From contig JAOAIJ010000041.1 of assembly GCA_026414765.1 (NCBI GenBank), forward strand, positions 62,001 to 126,000: DNA of 64,000 nucleotides, given 5' to 3'. Numbering within the stretch: the first letter of the stretch is position 1; every line of letters starts with the position of its first letter. The notes beneath the pieces were generated by a model, which worked only from the letters and a program-made list of their open reading frames with translations, did not search any database and had not been told where the DNA came from. The translations under genes were made by a program, and so were the position numbers. This stretch comes from Clostridia bacterium (GTDB lineage: Bacteria; Bacillota; Clostridia; Acetivibrionales; DSM-27016). This document shows positions 33,801 through 41,100 of this stretch, piece by piece.

Positions 33801-36800
33801 AAAACCAACGGCTATACAGTTCCCAATCCTAATGCACAAGCTGAGCTGATATCAAGGGCATTGGAGAAATCAGGGGTAAATGCCCGGACAGTCAGTTACA
33901 TTGAAGCTCACGGCACAGGTACTGAACTTGGAGACCCCATAGAAATAACCGGATTAAGCCAGGCTTTCCGCAAGGATACAGATGACACGGGGTATTGCAG
34001 CATCGGTTCGGTAAAATCAAACATCGGTCATCTTGAAGCTGCGGCAGGAATTGCCGGATTGATAAAAGTCGTACTGCAAATGAAACATCAGAAGCTGGTG
34101 CCGAGCTTGCATGCAAGAGAGCTTAATCCTAACATTAATTTCACCAAAACTCCGTTTGTACTCCAACACGAACTCACCGAGTGGAAGCGGCCGGTAATTG
34201 ATACTAACCAGGGAAAAAGGGAATATCCGAGAGTTGCCGGTATATCATCATTTGGCGCTGGAGGGGCAAATGCCCACCTGGTAATAGAAGAATATATCCC
34301 GCATGATTCCGGACAGTCTCTACATAGGATTACTCCGGAAAATCCAGCTGTTATTGTACTGTCGGCAAGGAACGAGGACCGTCTAAAAGAACAGGTACGG
34401 CGGTTGCTGGCGGCTATAGGGGAGCAGCAGCTTTCAGATGCTCAACTGTCCGATATCGCCTACACCCTCCAGGTGGGGCGTGAAGCCATGGAGGTACGTT
34501 TGGCTGTAATAGCGGTTTCAATAACAGAACTTGCCGGAAAACTGGCAGGATTTATTGAAAATAGGGATTGTATTGATGATTTATTCTATGATAATGCCAG
34601 AAAGAGCAAGGAGACCCTGTCGGTTTTTGCAGGAGATGATGCACTGGTGAAAATTGTAGACTATTGGATTACAGACAGGAAGTATAGCAAACTGGCAGAA
34701 CTGTGGGTGAAGGGGATTAACTTCGACTGGAACCGTATCTACGGTGAGATTAAGCCAAAACGGATCAGTTTGCCTACTTATCCTTTTGAAAGGAAAGTCT
34801 ACTGGCTGCAGTCAAGAGATAATAAAACCGCTGCAAATGCCATATCTGCAGCTGCAGACATAAAACGGAAGATATGTTATTTTACAAAGCAGTGGGAACC
34901 CTGCATATCAGAAAAAAAGGATGATTTTGACGGTTCTATTATAATACTTTCATCCCAGGAAAGCAGGGGTTTGGCAGACCGGCTTGCGAAGCTTTTTTCA
35001 GATGCCCGTGTTTTAGATGTATGCGATCTTGGATTACAGCTTAACCAAACTTATGTAAAATGGGACAAATGCGGCGCTGTTATTGACCTGACAGGCTGCG
35101 GCAAAAATAAGGAACTGGAATTCAACGACTGGATTTTATGGCTTCAGCAGCTGATAGAGCATAGAAATGGCAACGGTCTAAAGCTTTTATGCATAACAAA
35201 GGGGTTAGAAGCTTTTGAAAATACAGATGTCAACTTGGCAGGTGCGTTAAGGACAGGTTTGTACCGCATGCTGTCAAAGGAATATTCCAGGCTGCAATCA
35301 AGGCATATTGATGCGGAAAGCACTATTGACGATATGGACCTGGCAAAACTTATTACAGATGAGCTGTCGGTAAATACTGATGAAGCGGAAATTTGCTACC
35401 GTATGGGGAAACGGTATAAGGCGTGTCTTAAGGAATATCACGAAAATGAAGAGGTTCAAGGGATTAACCGGACTGATACCATGCCTGAAAACCATGTGCT
35501 GCTTGTAACAGGCGGAACCCGTGGGGTTGGTTATCTCTGTGCTGAATATTTTGTAAAACACAAAGGAGTCAGGCGACTGGTTCTGACAGGGAAGACAGAA
35601 CTTCCGCCCCGCCAGGAATGGGATTCATATATTTGCGAGCATGGATTAACCGCCCGGAAAATCCGGGATATAAAAGCCCTTGAGTCCCTTGGGGCCAAAG
35701 TGCAGGTACTATCATTGGATTTAACGGATGAAGCTGCTGTAAAACAATCCATAAAGGACATAAAAAAGACCATGGGTCCAATCGGTGGAGTAATACACTG
35801 TGCAGGTATTATTGATAATGAGAACCCGGCATTTATCCGCAAACCCATTGATGGGATCAGAAAGGTGCTGGCTCCAAAAGTTGATGGTCTGGATATACTA
35901 TACAGTTGTCTGGAAGAGGAACCTGTTGATTTCTTTGCACTCTTCTCGTCCGTATCAGCAGTAATTCCGGCACTGGCGGCGGGCCAGAGCGATTATGCAA
36001 TGGCTAACGCATATATGGATTACTTTGCCGGGGAGAAAAAATGTAAACCCCATATTGTAAGCATCCAGTGGCCTCTATGGAAGGAGACTGGTATGGGGCA
36101 GGGCGTTGAAAGCAAGCCTTATAAACAGGCAGGACTTCTGAGTCTTACCAATGCAGAGGGATTGCACATGCTGGACCATATCTTGAGCCGGAGGATTGGA
36201 CCTACAGTTTTACCGGCTGTGATAATTGAGGAGCTATGGGAACGGCGGGGAATAACAGAGGGCAAGTTTGAAAAGTCTTTTGACATCTCCCCGAAAAGAG
36301 CTGATATACCTTGTCAGGTCAGTATCTCCGATTCCTTTAACGATCAGGAATCTACTGATAATGCAATGCAAAAATGGCTGGCTTTACTGATTTCTCAGGA
36401 ATTACACATTGACCCTTCAAGTTTGGATTTGGATACGCCATTTCATGAATACGGTATGGATTCTATCCTGTTAGCCCAGGTTATCAGAAAAATGGAGCAA
36501 AAACTGGATAATAAGGCGATAGAACCCTCAGCCCTGTTGGAATTTCCGACTATCAGAGAACTGGCCCGTTTTTTTGCAAAAACTTACCCGGAAGCATTTA
36601 CAGCTTCAGTTGATGTTCCGTTAAGAAAAGAGGGGAAGGCACCGGAAACTTTCGATATGCAGATACCGTTAACCCGGATGAAAGCTGAAGAAATGCCGGG
36701 GGAAACGAGGGAGTCTGACTATGGCAAGGTTGCGGTTATCGGAATAGCCTGTCATTTTCCTCAGGCAGCGGATATCAGTGAGTATTGGGAAAATTTGAGA

Positions 36801-38147
36801 TCAGCAAAGAATTGCATCACCGAAGTACCAAAGTCACGTTGGGATTGGGAAAAATACTATGAGCCTCAAGGCTATAAAGTAGGAAAAAGTATTTCCAACC
36901 GGGGTGGTTTTATATCCGGCATAGAAGATTTTGACCCAAAATTCTTTAAAATACCGGAAGCTTTAGCTCCTCAAATTGACCCACTTCAGAGACAATGGCT
37001 GGAGGTAAGCAGCGAGGCATTAGCTGATGCAGGCTACAGTAAGGAAGATTTATGGGGTAAGCAGGTAGGGGTTTTTGCCGGTTCCAGAGTGGGATCTTTT
37101 GCAGGTAAAATAGGCAAGGATGAGAAAATTGCAGTTGTGGGAACCGGACAAAATTTTATAGCCTCACATTTATCCCACATTTACAATTTCAGAGGCCCGA
37201 ATATGGTTATCGATACAGCCTGCTCGAGTTCATTGACCGCTATTCACCTTGCGGTAAAGAGCATCCGGAATAATGAATCGGAGATTGCTTTAGCCGGGGG
37301 TGTTGATATTTTACTTGATGAAACACCGTTTCTTGCTTTAAGCTCCGCAGAAATCCTGTCTCCGGACGGGTGCTGTAAACCTTTTAATCACGAAGCTAAT
37401 GGAATCGGTATCGGTGAAGGCTGCGGCGTGCTGGTTTTGAAGTCCTATAAAAGAGCTCTTGAAGATAAAAATAAAATCTATGGGGTTATCGAAGGAACAG
37501 CAATAAATAATGATGGAAATACCATGGGCATCACCACACCAAACCCGGAAGTTCAGCAAAAGCTTATTGAAGCAGCTATAGCCGATGCAAATATCAATCC
37601 GGAAACCATCACTTATGTGGAGGCTCACGGAACGGGAACACTAATCGGAGACCCAATTGAATTAAAAGCTTTAACAAGTGTTTTGTCCAAATACTCTGCA
37701 AAAAAACAGTATTGCGGTGTAGGAAGCGTCAAAGGCAATATAGGTCATTTGCTAAGCGCTGCGGGAGCCGCCGGTATTATTAAAGTGCTGTTGGCCTTAG
37801 CACATGAAGAAATTCCTCCAACGTTATACTGTGACAGGCCGAATCCCCGGTTTAATTTTGATAAATCACCTCTCTATCTGCCTGGGAAAGTTACCAGATG
37901 GACGGGTGATAATAATATACTACGGGCCGGGGTCAGCGCTTTTGGGTTAGGGGGAAACAATGCACATATCATTCTGAGCAATGAAGGAATACCTGATTCA
38001 TGCAAGGCATCCCTGACCCCAAGAGGTCCTAAAGCAGTATTCAACAGAAAAAGGTATTGGCCTGAAAAGTTGCACCCAGACTTAACTGGTGACAGCAATA
38101 TAGATGAATTTGATGAGATCTTTGACATAGTGGAGGTGAGAAGATGA
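18822..38147 (+). CDS. Giant trans-AT polyketide synthase: m5 KS-KR-MT-ACP, m6 KS-DH-KR-ACP, m7 KS-DH0-KR-ACP, m8 KS-KR-ACP, m9 KS
   Basis: About 6441 residues from the TTG at 18822 (6446 if the ATG at 18807 is used). m5: KS 45-485 (Cys223), KR 683-1137, C-methyltransferase 1170-1543 (EIGAGTGG), ACP 1593-1677 (Ser1630); no DH, so an alpha-methyl beta-hydroxyl unit is expected. m6: KS 1719-2142 (Cys1881), DH 2329-2623 (His2360, Asp2533), KR 2633-3057 with Ala2947 in the catalytic Ser position, ACP 3079-3163 (Ser3118). m7: KS 3216-3653 (Cys3392), inactive-looking DH 3845-4133, KR 4148-4567, ACP 4590-4670 (Ser4624). m8: KS 4720-5157 (Cys4895), KR 5347-5823 of a different subclass (TGGTRGVG, SDYAMAN), ACP 5845-5923 (Ser5881). 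m9: KS 5968-6387 (Cys6134, EAHGTGT and GNIGH intact) followed by a short acidic tail. The m9 DH-ACP-KR is on the next protein; the two genes overlap by ATGA. Confidence 0.96.
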   Translation: MKEAIISSILKKIKTGSLSKEVGVDLCYEIKNMNEGTGAQINRPADIAIIGLAGCYPQARNIYDFWKNLTGGKDCISEIPSNRWRWQDYFLPDRQSAAALGKSYSKWGGFIEDVDKFDPLFFNVAPSEAELMDPQERLFLKVVWEVLEDAGYNKSTLSTQKDNGENNKIGVFVGATWQEYQLYSSSVDDCYKTVVSTNACSIANRVSYFFDFKGYSLTVDTACSSSLMAIHLACDSLLQGTNSIAIAGGVNLTLHPNKYLLLSKHQFASSDGRCVSFGEGGNGYVPGEGVGAVLLKPLSRAITDGDHIYGVIKASAANHGGKTNGFSVPNPNAQAEVITEALEKAGIDPRTISYIEAHGTGTSLGDPIEIAGLNKAFREYTRDKGFCSIGSVKSNIGHCESAAGIAGLTKVLLQLKYRKLVPSLHSRVLNPEIDFDDSPFFVQQELAEWKRPKIEINGQTKEYPKRAGLSSFGAGGVNVHLVIEEYIPEHRESTHKVQNPEHPAIILLSARNQEGLVAQVKQLLDAILDKRIVEDELKQMAYTLQVGREALGERLAVVVSSLGELAEKLQAFLKGQKNLAGLYHGQAQNRQEALFPLTTDADSTVSKLIYDKRYNELLDLWIKGQPVDWNLLYDESKPRRMSLPTYPFAGKSYWVPKIEPNSSAAVIKSPDTFSSRVSPETSGESMVGTVMLVPVWDAFNVQRVQEYPSSAEQILIIGGADDKRSSIRKKYPNAHMPDIQPVDNIDAIAEKLKTYEYIDHIIWIAPDNSLTSLVEDGLIEGQNQGVLQIFRMIKALLQLGYGTRNLGWTIITVQTQTVRKHEKANPTHASLHGLIGSMAKEYRNWKVRLVDMEEDSFADTSRLTTEVFSLPPDPQGNILAYRDGEWYRQQLVPFNRPSLPEPQLYRTGGVYVVIGGAGGIGEVWSEYMIRSFKAQIIWIGRRQTSEAIQAKLDRLATMGPVPEYISADATDEKMLRKAYEKIKQKYTNINGVIHSAIVLLDQSLANMDEERFKTGLSAKIDVSVRMAQVFQKEPLDFVMFFSSMIAFSKFPGQSNYASGCTFKDAYAQQLSREWPCKVKVMDWGYWGSVGIVASKDYQDRMALAGIGSIEPPEAMEALETLLAGPMDQLALMKTTKPLEMEEINPQEVVAVYSENLHSGIQNIESYLPEQFLRINHLKSEVSLHLKEMEGLLCKLLLGQLQSIGMFAPDNSIIGDYKNKTGLSGLYDRWMEESIAALERNKYLQHKERLFAVTNVIPSDMNDLWEEWNQKKSIWMENSNMKSLVVLVDTTLRALPEILTGKTLATEIMFPNSSMELIEGVYKNNMLADYFNEVLADSVVAYIHERLKQDTSAKVRILEIGAGTGGSSKMVFQKLKPYQQHIQEYCYTDISKAFLLFAEKEYGPENPYLTYRIFNAEAPVAGQGVNAGGYDIAIATNVLHATKNIRTTLRNAKAALQKNGLIMLNEMSHNTMFFHLTFGLLEGWWMYEDSALRIPGCPGLYPETWKSVLETEGFNSVLFPVREAHEFGQQIIIAESDGVIRQQQKIKTDVSTAKEKKSLQGNQSSSPGNASKKAGPETSRPVSPNKGNAANDLVLEDFVKELIKEKISESLKIDIDEIGVDEPFADYGLDSITGVNLVFIINQALEIDLKVTTLFDYSSVNQLAAYILSGNKEAIAGIYGLNTNQTEVDEEQDTDSQEESLEILGIKAETGSGSQQISKEPIAIIGMSGRYAKAKSLEELWDCLENGTDLVGEITRWELGKYHPEGQSYCNHGGLLDDIDKFDPLFFNISGIEATYMDPQQRFFLEESWKALEDAGYAGSELGGKQCGVYVGYNGGDYQQLFADNPNPPPQAMWGNSGNIVPARIAYYLDLHGPTVAVDTACSSSLVAIHLACQGLWTNETEMALAGGVFILSTPGFYIYANRASMLSPSGRCYTFDDRADGFVPGEGVGAVVLKRLKDAIADGDHIYGVIRGSGINQDGKTNGITAPSANSQERLERYVYDTFGINPAGIQMVEAHGTGTKLGDPIEFDALTRAFRNYTDKKQYCALGSIKTNIGHSSAAAGVGGLIKILLSLYYKKIPPSINFHSGNSNINFSDSPFYVNTTLRDWEVESEGSPNQTKRCAVISSFGYSGTNAHLAIEEAPEVKRTHPEKPGYLIALSANSLKQLQQQAEKLAGYCSQRPSVDCGNMSFTLLQGRKHMNHRLACVVRNTQELVKFLKKWLEKGKVSQVYSSEFHEKEHREQLTLKQYGNQLLQKCRETSNTNEYLEQLSTVAELYAQGYNLEFRQLFAENQYSRISLPTYPFAVESYWVSASDNRSARVMEETRKAAAIHPLLHQNTSDLSEQRFSSTFNGEEFFLANHRVNGQRILPGVAYLEMARAAVSQAAGTSAGNRISVRLKNVVWARPVIVGEQPANVHIGLFPDDNGDISYEIYSQQGGDNTEPLVHSQGTAVITPNTEEARLDLNAIKACCNLNTVPASQCYKVFEAMGFDYGPGHQGIEQLYMGQGQLLAKLSLPSSVAGTSELFVLHPSLMDSALQATLGLMMDTGDLLSGNIAFTKPYLPFALQEVEIFGGSTASMWALIKSSESSSAGDKVRKLDIDLCDDEGRVCVRMKGFSTRVLEGGAGSAETSAGTLMMSPCWKVQPISGEVHAPDYEKHIVMICKALAMAQDNIKAGMTGVHCILLEAESEDMDVQFQTYAARVFDEIKTILKSKPVGQILVQIVVSAEDKQQIFSGLNGLLKTAHLENPKLIGQLIEINPDEASEKIIGILWENSRIPTESHIRYQDSVRYVAGWSELANNKEIRKLPWKEQGVYLITGGAGGLGLIFAEEMVRQIKDLTVILVGRSELDRNKQAKLKELEIKGARVVYRAVDVADMQAVVGLIQGIKAEFGNLNGIIHSAGVIRDNFIIRKSREELREVMNPKVAGLVNLDQASQDIDLDFFIIFSAGAGIMGNPGQADYASANAFMDNYARYRSTLTGLKLRQGQTLSINWPLWKDGGMRVDEETEKNWLSMGIVPMPAEKGINALYQALASGNNQVMVAEGNLGRLRQIIMGQLTGMETVKKPAEKAKEKTESAVKQDFLQEKAVNYFKKMLSSTTGIPLNRIEADDPMEDYGIDSIMIMQITNQLEEIFGSLPKTLFFEYQNIYELTLYFVDSYKDRLIQLLGLEEKANAADEKPQALAVVKEHEISAIKSRRRSRFAAKQTESLKENSTDNTEIAIIGVAGRYPKARNIHEFWENLQGGKDCITEIPIDRWDCDLYYDEDRNKSGKIYSKWGGFLDGVDEFDPLFFNISPREAEIMDPQERLFMQCVYETLEDAGYVRESNSTQNGFGLEGNVGVYVGVWYEEYQLYGAQEQLRGRHITLAGSPASIANRVSYFFNFHGPSMAVDTMCSSSLTAIHLACKSLQRGECELVVAGGVNVSVHPNKFFMLSQGNFASSRGRCQSFGQGGDGYVPGEGIGAVLLKPLKKAVADGDQIYGVIKGTAINHGGKTNGYTVPNPKAQSEVIGSALREAGIHPRTVSYIEAHGTGTSLGDPIEIAGLAKAFNEHTGDKGFCAIGSAKSNIGHCESAAGIAGITKVLLQFKHKQLVPSLHSKVLNPNIDFINTPFVVQQKLAEWKRPLVEINGETKEYPRIAGISSFGAGGANAHVIIEEYDSWDSERSHVVISAQNPAIIVISAKNEERLQDQVKQLLEMIRKKRLPDDRLADFAYTLQVGREAMEERLGLVVESVNELEEKLKRFSEGQDGIDDLYRGQVKRNKEALNVFAMDEELQEALRKWIQNRKYAKLLDLWVKGLSFDWNQIYGSIKPNRISMPTYPFARERYWVPELKNNSGILREDSAITVLHPLLHKNTSDLLEYRFSSTFTGEEFFLKDYSLKGRKVLSAVAYLEMARAALEQLTGRLEEAKRGITLKNVVCSQPVILGQQPADIHIGLYPGNDGEIAYEIYVEGTDNREPVIYSQGNALLTQIEDFLPLDIKAIRADYSSKTLGSAEIYEVLSGLGSEYGECYRAIKEIHVGGSQLLAKLSLSESLSLPGNRLVIHPCIIDAALQASIGFAIGSGEPISSRLNPAFSFELEEIEVMGLCSSSMWALLRTGEAGKTAKQRLDIDIFDEVGNPCIRIKGCSLTPLESETILAEAPSEDSTGIGTLMLEPDWKESTAKVGTPQEYEQHLVILCDQASEIEIKGLAAVSRCIRIQTVQHEPHRIFQACAVKVFEEIQNILKGKPVGKVLIQIVISSSEQSQVFYGLSGLLKTAQLENPKIVGQLIEIEPGEAAGETIAKLKENSLYPMEDHIRYHQGKRKVAGWSEIETSREEAYLPWKDGGIYLITGGAGGLGLIFAEEIAEKAKEVTLVLTGRSQLSDAKQVRIKALTARGARVIYKQVDVTDREEVDSLIRSIREEFGYLNGVVHSAGIIKDNFIIKKAREEFLEVLMPKVAGLVNLDEATKDHNMDLFVLFSSGAAAMGNPGQADYSTANAFMDSYARYRNNLVALKQRYGRTLSVNWPLWKAGGMKVDKENQKVMLQSGIIPMRTATGIQAFYEALSSDRSQVIILEGYLSEIRKRLFRAQAKEQLYQAQKSLSFAELGRVNEKTVQQLKVILGDIIKLPVSRIDSNEPLESYGIDSVMIIRLNQKLESVFGELSKTLFYEYRTLAELAAYLSAEFSEACLKWTGLDKQAPAVEAAASAENQVYTGLPVLKSLRTGKQQVKKYGTSDSRSDREPIAIVGVSGHFPQANNMQEYWQNLQRGRSCITEIPAKRWPMEGFYQPDVKEAVAQGLSYSKWGGFVEGFAEFDPLFFNISPRETQIIDPQERLFIESCWEVLEDAGYTREQLSKQYNGRVGVFAGITKTGFDLYGADLCKQGENMLPHTSFSSVANRISYLLDLKGPSMPVDTMCSSSLTAIHEACEHILLGECDLAIAGGVNLYLHPSSYIKLCGAQMLSASGACKSFGKGGDGFVPGEGVGCVLLKRLSQAVKDRDHIYAVIKGSNINHGGKTNGYTVPNPNAQAELISRALEKSGVNARTVSYIEAHGTGTELGDPIEITGLSQAFRKDTDDTGYCSIGSVKSNIGHLEAAAGIAGLIKVVLQMKHQKLVPSLHARELNPNINFTKTPFVLQHELTEWKRPVIDTNQGKREYPRVAGISSFGAGGANAHLVIEEYIPHDSGQSLHRITPENPAVIVLSARNEDRLKEQVRRLLAAIGEQQLSDAQLSDIAYTLQVGREAMEVRLAVIAVSITELAGKLAGFIENRDCIDDLFYDNARKSKETLSVFAGDDALVKIVDYWITDRKYSKLAELWVKGINFDWNRIYGEIKPKRISLPTYPFERKVYWLQSRDNKTAANAISAAADIKRKICYFTKQWEPCISEKKDDFDGSIIILSSQESRGLADRLAKLFSDARVLDVCDLGLQLNQTYVKWDKCGAVIDLTGCGKNKELEFNDWILWLQQLIEHRNGNGLKLLCITKGLEAFENTDVNLAGALRTGLYRMLSKEYSRLQSRHIDAESTIDDMDLAKLITDELSVNTDEAEICYRMGKRYKACLKEYHENEEVQGINRTDTMPENHVLLVTGGTRGVGYLCAEYFVKHKGVRRLVLTGKTELPPRQEWDSYICEHGLTARKIRDIKALESLGAKVQVLSLDLTDEAAVKQSIKDIKKTMGPIGGVIHCAGIIDNENPAFIRKPIDGIRKVLAPKVDGLDILYSCLEEEPVDFFALFSSVSAVIPALAAGQSDYAMANAYMDYFAGEKKCKPHIVSIQWPLWKETGMGQGVESKPYKQAGLLSLTNAEGLHMLDHILSRRIGPTVLPAVIIEELWERRGITEGKFEKSFDISPKRADIPCQVSISDSFNDQESTDNAMQKWLALLISQELHIDPSSLDLDTPFHEYGMDSILLAQVIRKMEQKLDNKAIEPSALLEFPTIRELARFFAKTYPEAFTASVDVPLRKEGKAPETFDMQIPLTRMKAEEMPGETRESDYGKVAVIGIACHFPQAADISEYWENLRSAKNCITEVPKSRWDWEKYYEPQGYKVGKSISNRGGFISGIEDFDPKFFKIPEALAPQIDPLQRQWLEVSSEALADAGYSKEDLWGKQVGVFAGSRVGSFAGKIGKDEKIAVVGTGQNFIASHLSHIYNFRGPNMVIDTACSSSLTAIHLAVKSIRNNESEIALAGGVDILLDETPFLALSSAEILSPDGCCKPFNHEANGIGIGEGCGVLVLKSYKRALEDKNKIYGVIEGTAINNDGNTMGITTPNPEVQQKLIEAAIADANINPETITYVEAHGTGTLIGDPIELKALTSVLSKYSAKKQYCGVGSVKGNIGHLLSAAGAAGIIKVLLALAHEEIPPTLYCDRPNPRFNFDKSPLYLPGKVTRWTGDNNILRAGVSAFGLGGNNAHIILSNEGIPDSCKASLTPRGPKAVFNRKRYWPEKLHPDLTGDSNIDEFDEIFDIVEVRR
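27660..27701 (+). other. m6 ketoreductase active site: Ala replaces the catalytic Ser
   Basis: The intact KRs around it read F-S-S ahead of GxxGQxDY. This one reads FSAGAGIMGNPGQADY. Ala2947 (codon GCC at 27660) lies exactly 13 residues before Tyr2960, the spacing of the SDR catalytic Ser. Tyr and the TGGAGGLG cofactor site remain. Activity may be lowered or lost; the preceding Ser might compensate. Confidence 0.75.
30354..31220 (+). other. m7 dehydratase-like domain without its catalytic His (DH0)
   Basis: The HxxxGxxxxP motif reads YSLKGRKVLS: the His is Tyr3875 and the Pro is Ser3884. The second motif (HPCIIDAALQ, Asp4047) is kept. Without the His the domain should not dehydrate, so m7 is expected to hand on a beta-hydroxyl intermediate. 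The fold appears complete, which implies decay of an active DH rather than deletion. Confidence 0.85.
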
Positions 38148-41100
38148 GCGATAAGGAGAAGCAAAGCAGGATGTTTCTGCAAAAGATAAAAAACAGCAAC
38201 TATATTGTCCGTGACCATCGGGTACATGGCGTTCGTGTTCTCCCCGGTGTTACTCTGCTGGATATGGTTTATAGATTGTCAAAGGCTGCTGTCGGTACCC
38301 AGTCTATCGAGCTTAGGAATATTGTATTCAAGAAACCGGTTGTTACATCAGAAGAATTTGATGCCGATGTATTTGTTTCATTTGAAGCGATGGATTCCTG
38401 CTGGAGGGTGGAGATTACCAGTCAAAAGCAAAAAAACGATAACCCGGTTGGAGCGGATCAGGATGAGAACATGGAGTGCATGCTTTATATAAAACCGGAC
38501 TCTGACTATTCAAAAAAAGTAGATGTAGCGGGTCTGATACACAGTGCAGATCATCAGTTGGATATGGACAGTATATATGCCCCTGCAAGACAAAACGGCA
38601 TAAGTCATTACGAATTTATGAAAACACTGGGTACTGTATATCAGCGTAATAATGAAGAATTAATGGAATTGCACTTAAGTGAATTGGCAGAAAAGTATCG
38701 GAGCAGGTTTTATGCTCATCCGGCTTTTCTGGACGGATCAACCTTTGCCGGCTTAGCCTTCTATGCAAATGGCAGGGAGTTTGAAACGCATAAAATAGAG
38801 ACACCCTTTATTCCGTTTATGATCAAAAGGTTTTGTATTTATCAGCAGTTACCGGAAAAAATATATGTTTATTCAAGTAGACGGGAAAGTAATGATTCCT
38901 CGGCGGAACCGGATATTTTATCGACTGATGTCATTATATGCAACGAGTCCGGTGAAGTTATGGTAGAGTTTGAAAAGCTCGTATACAAACGGGTCAGACA
39001 GGCAAATTCAATCACTGATCTGACGGACAAAACTAATGATATACAGGAAGAAGAACAGGGAGCATACACACCCGCTTTCCCGGTAAACTGTGTCAAGGAA
39101 GGTGAAAGAGGTTCAAAGCAAGCTCTGATCGGTTATCTGCAAAAAGAAATTGGAAAGATGCTAAAAATAAATCCGGGTGATGTCAGTATAAAGGCAGGTT
39201 TTTACGACTTAGGACTGAATTCCACCCAACTGCTGAAGCTTGTCAAAACCCTGGAAAATGAACTTAAGGAAGAGCTGTATCCGACACTTTTGTTTGAATA
39301 TTCGACTATTGAAGTTTTGGCGGAGTATCTTTTGGAAAACTTCAATACTGATGCTTTGGATTTTAAATTTCAAAAAGATGAGAGTACACAATGCGTTGAT
39401 AGCTCCGGCAGGACAAATAAGCACAAACTGTTTTTTTATGAACCTGTGTGGCAGAGAAAAGATGTTATTTATCCGCAAAAAACAGGAATCAGAAAAAATA
39501 ACCACCTGATTGTTCTTTTTGATACTGCTGATTCACTTTACGCATCACTCAAAAACAGTTTTACTACAGCAGATGTTATCAGGCTGGATTCAGACAAGGG
39601 AAGTATTTCAGACCGCTTTGAAGACAAATTTCTGCAATTGTTTGAGCTTATACAAAAACAATTAAATCAAAACACCGGTTCCGAACAGCTGGTGCAGGTT
39701 ATTGCAGATTCAAATGGTACGGGGAGTTACGCTTACGCATTAGGGGCGTTGTTTAAAACTATCTTTTTGGAAAATAGCGGAATGAGGAGCCAGATAATCA
39801 CTTTTGCCGGAATAAACGCATACCCTGTAAGCACCCTCGCTCAAATCCTTATCAATGAAGCGGATTCTGAATATACAGGGTGTGCAGAGATTCAGTACCG
39901 GGGAAATCCACCGGAGAGGTTTGTAAAAGGACTGCAGGAAACACTGCTGCCTGTAAAGAAAGAAATGTCGTATATAAAGGACAACGGAGTTTACGTAATT
40001 ACAGGTGGAATGGGCGGCCTAGGATTTTTACTGGCTTGCCACATATCCAGAAAATCTAAAATCAAATTAGCTTTATTAGGCCGCTCTGAACCGGATCAGC
40101 AAAAAATTCTGCAGCTGGCACAGAATGGAGCAGAGGTAATATATCTTAAAGCAGATGTAAGCAGCTACCCGGAGATGGCTGCAGCTTTTGATAAAATCAG
40201 GAGCAGCTTAGGGCCAATAAACGGGGTTTTCCATTGTGCAGGCATACTAAAAGATCAGTTTATTATACATAAAAACAGCGCAGAGATCCGTGAAGTGTTG
40301 GCTCCCAAAGTGGGTGGCCTACACCATCTGGATGAGGTAACTAAAAATGACAGATTGGATTTCTTTGTTATCTTTTCATCACTTTCCGCTGTTCTGGGAA
40401 ATGTAGGGCAGGGGGATTATGCAAGTGCAAACGGGTTTATGGATTGCTTCGGTATGTCCCGTCAAGAGAAAGCTGCCAATGAGAAGCGTTATGGCAAAAC
40501 CATTACTTTTAACTGGCCGTTATGGCAGGATGGTGGTATGCATATAGACAAAGAACTGGAAGATATGATATATACAACGTCCGGAATAAAACCGCTGCCG
40601 ACTGAGCTTGGTTTGCAGGCGCTGGATAGCATAATAAGCCTCCAAAAGTCTCAGATTGTTATACTTTACGGGGATGAAAACCAAATCGGCAAGCAAATGC
40701 AATCAGCTATGGTTTCAAAGGCTGATACTGTCAAAACAGAACGGGGAAAATCCCGAAGTGTGGATGATATAGCTGTTATAGGGCTGGCTGGCCGTTATCC
40801 TATGGCTGATTCAATAGAAAGTTATTACGAAAACCTGAAGCAGGGAAGGGATTGCATTACGGGTTTTCCAAAAGACAGATGGAAGGATTATCAATTCTCC
40901 TATGATGTTGAGGAGATCTATAAATATGGGGGGTTTATTGATGATATAGATAAATTTGATCCGCTGTTCTTCAACATGCTCCCCGTTCAGGCCGAAAGGA
41001 TGGATCCACAAGCCAGGTTGTTTTTGGAGGTAGCCTGGGAGGCATGTGAAGACGCAGGATTTTATCAGGACAGGGCTACCCATAATTACCCGTCATCCGG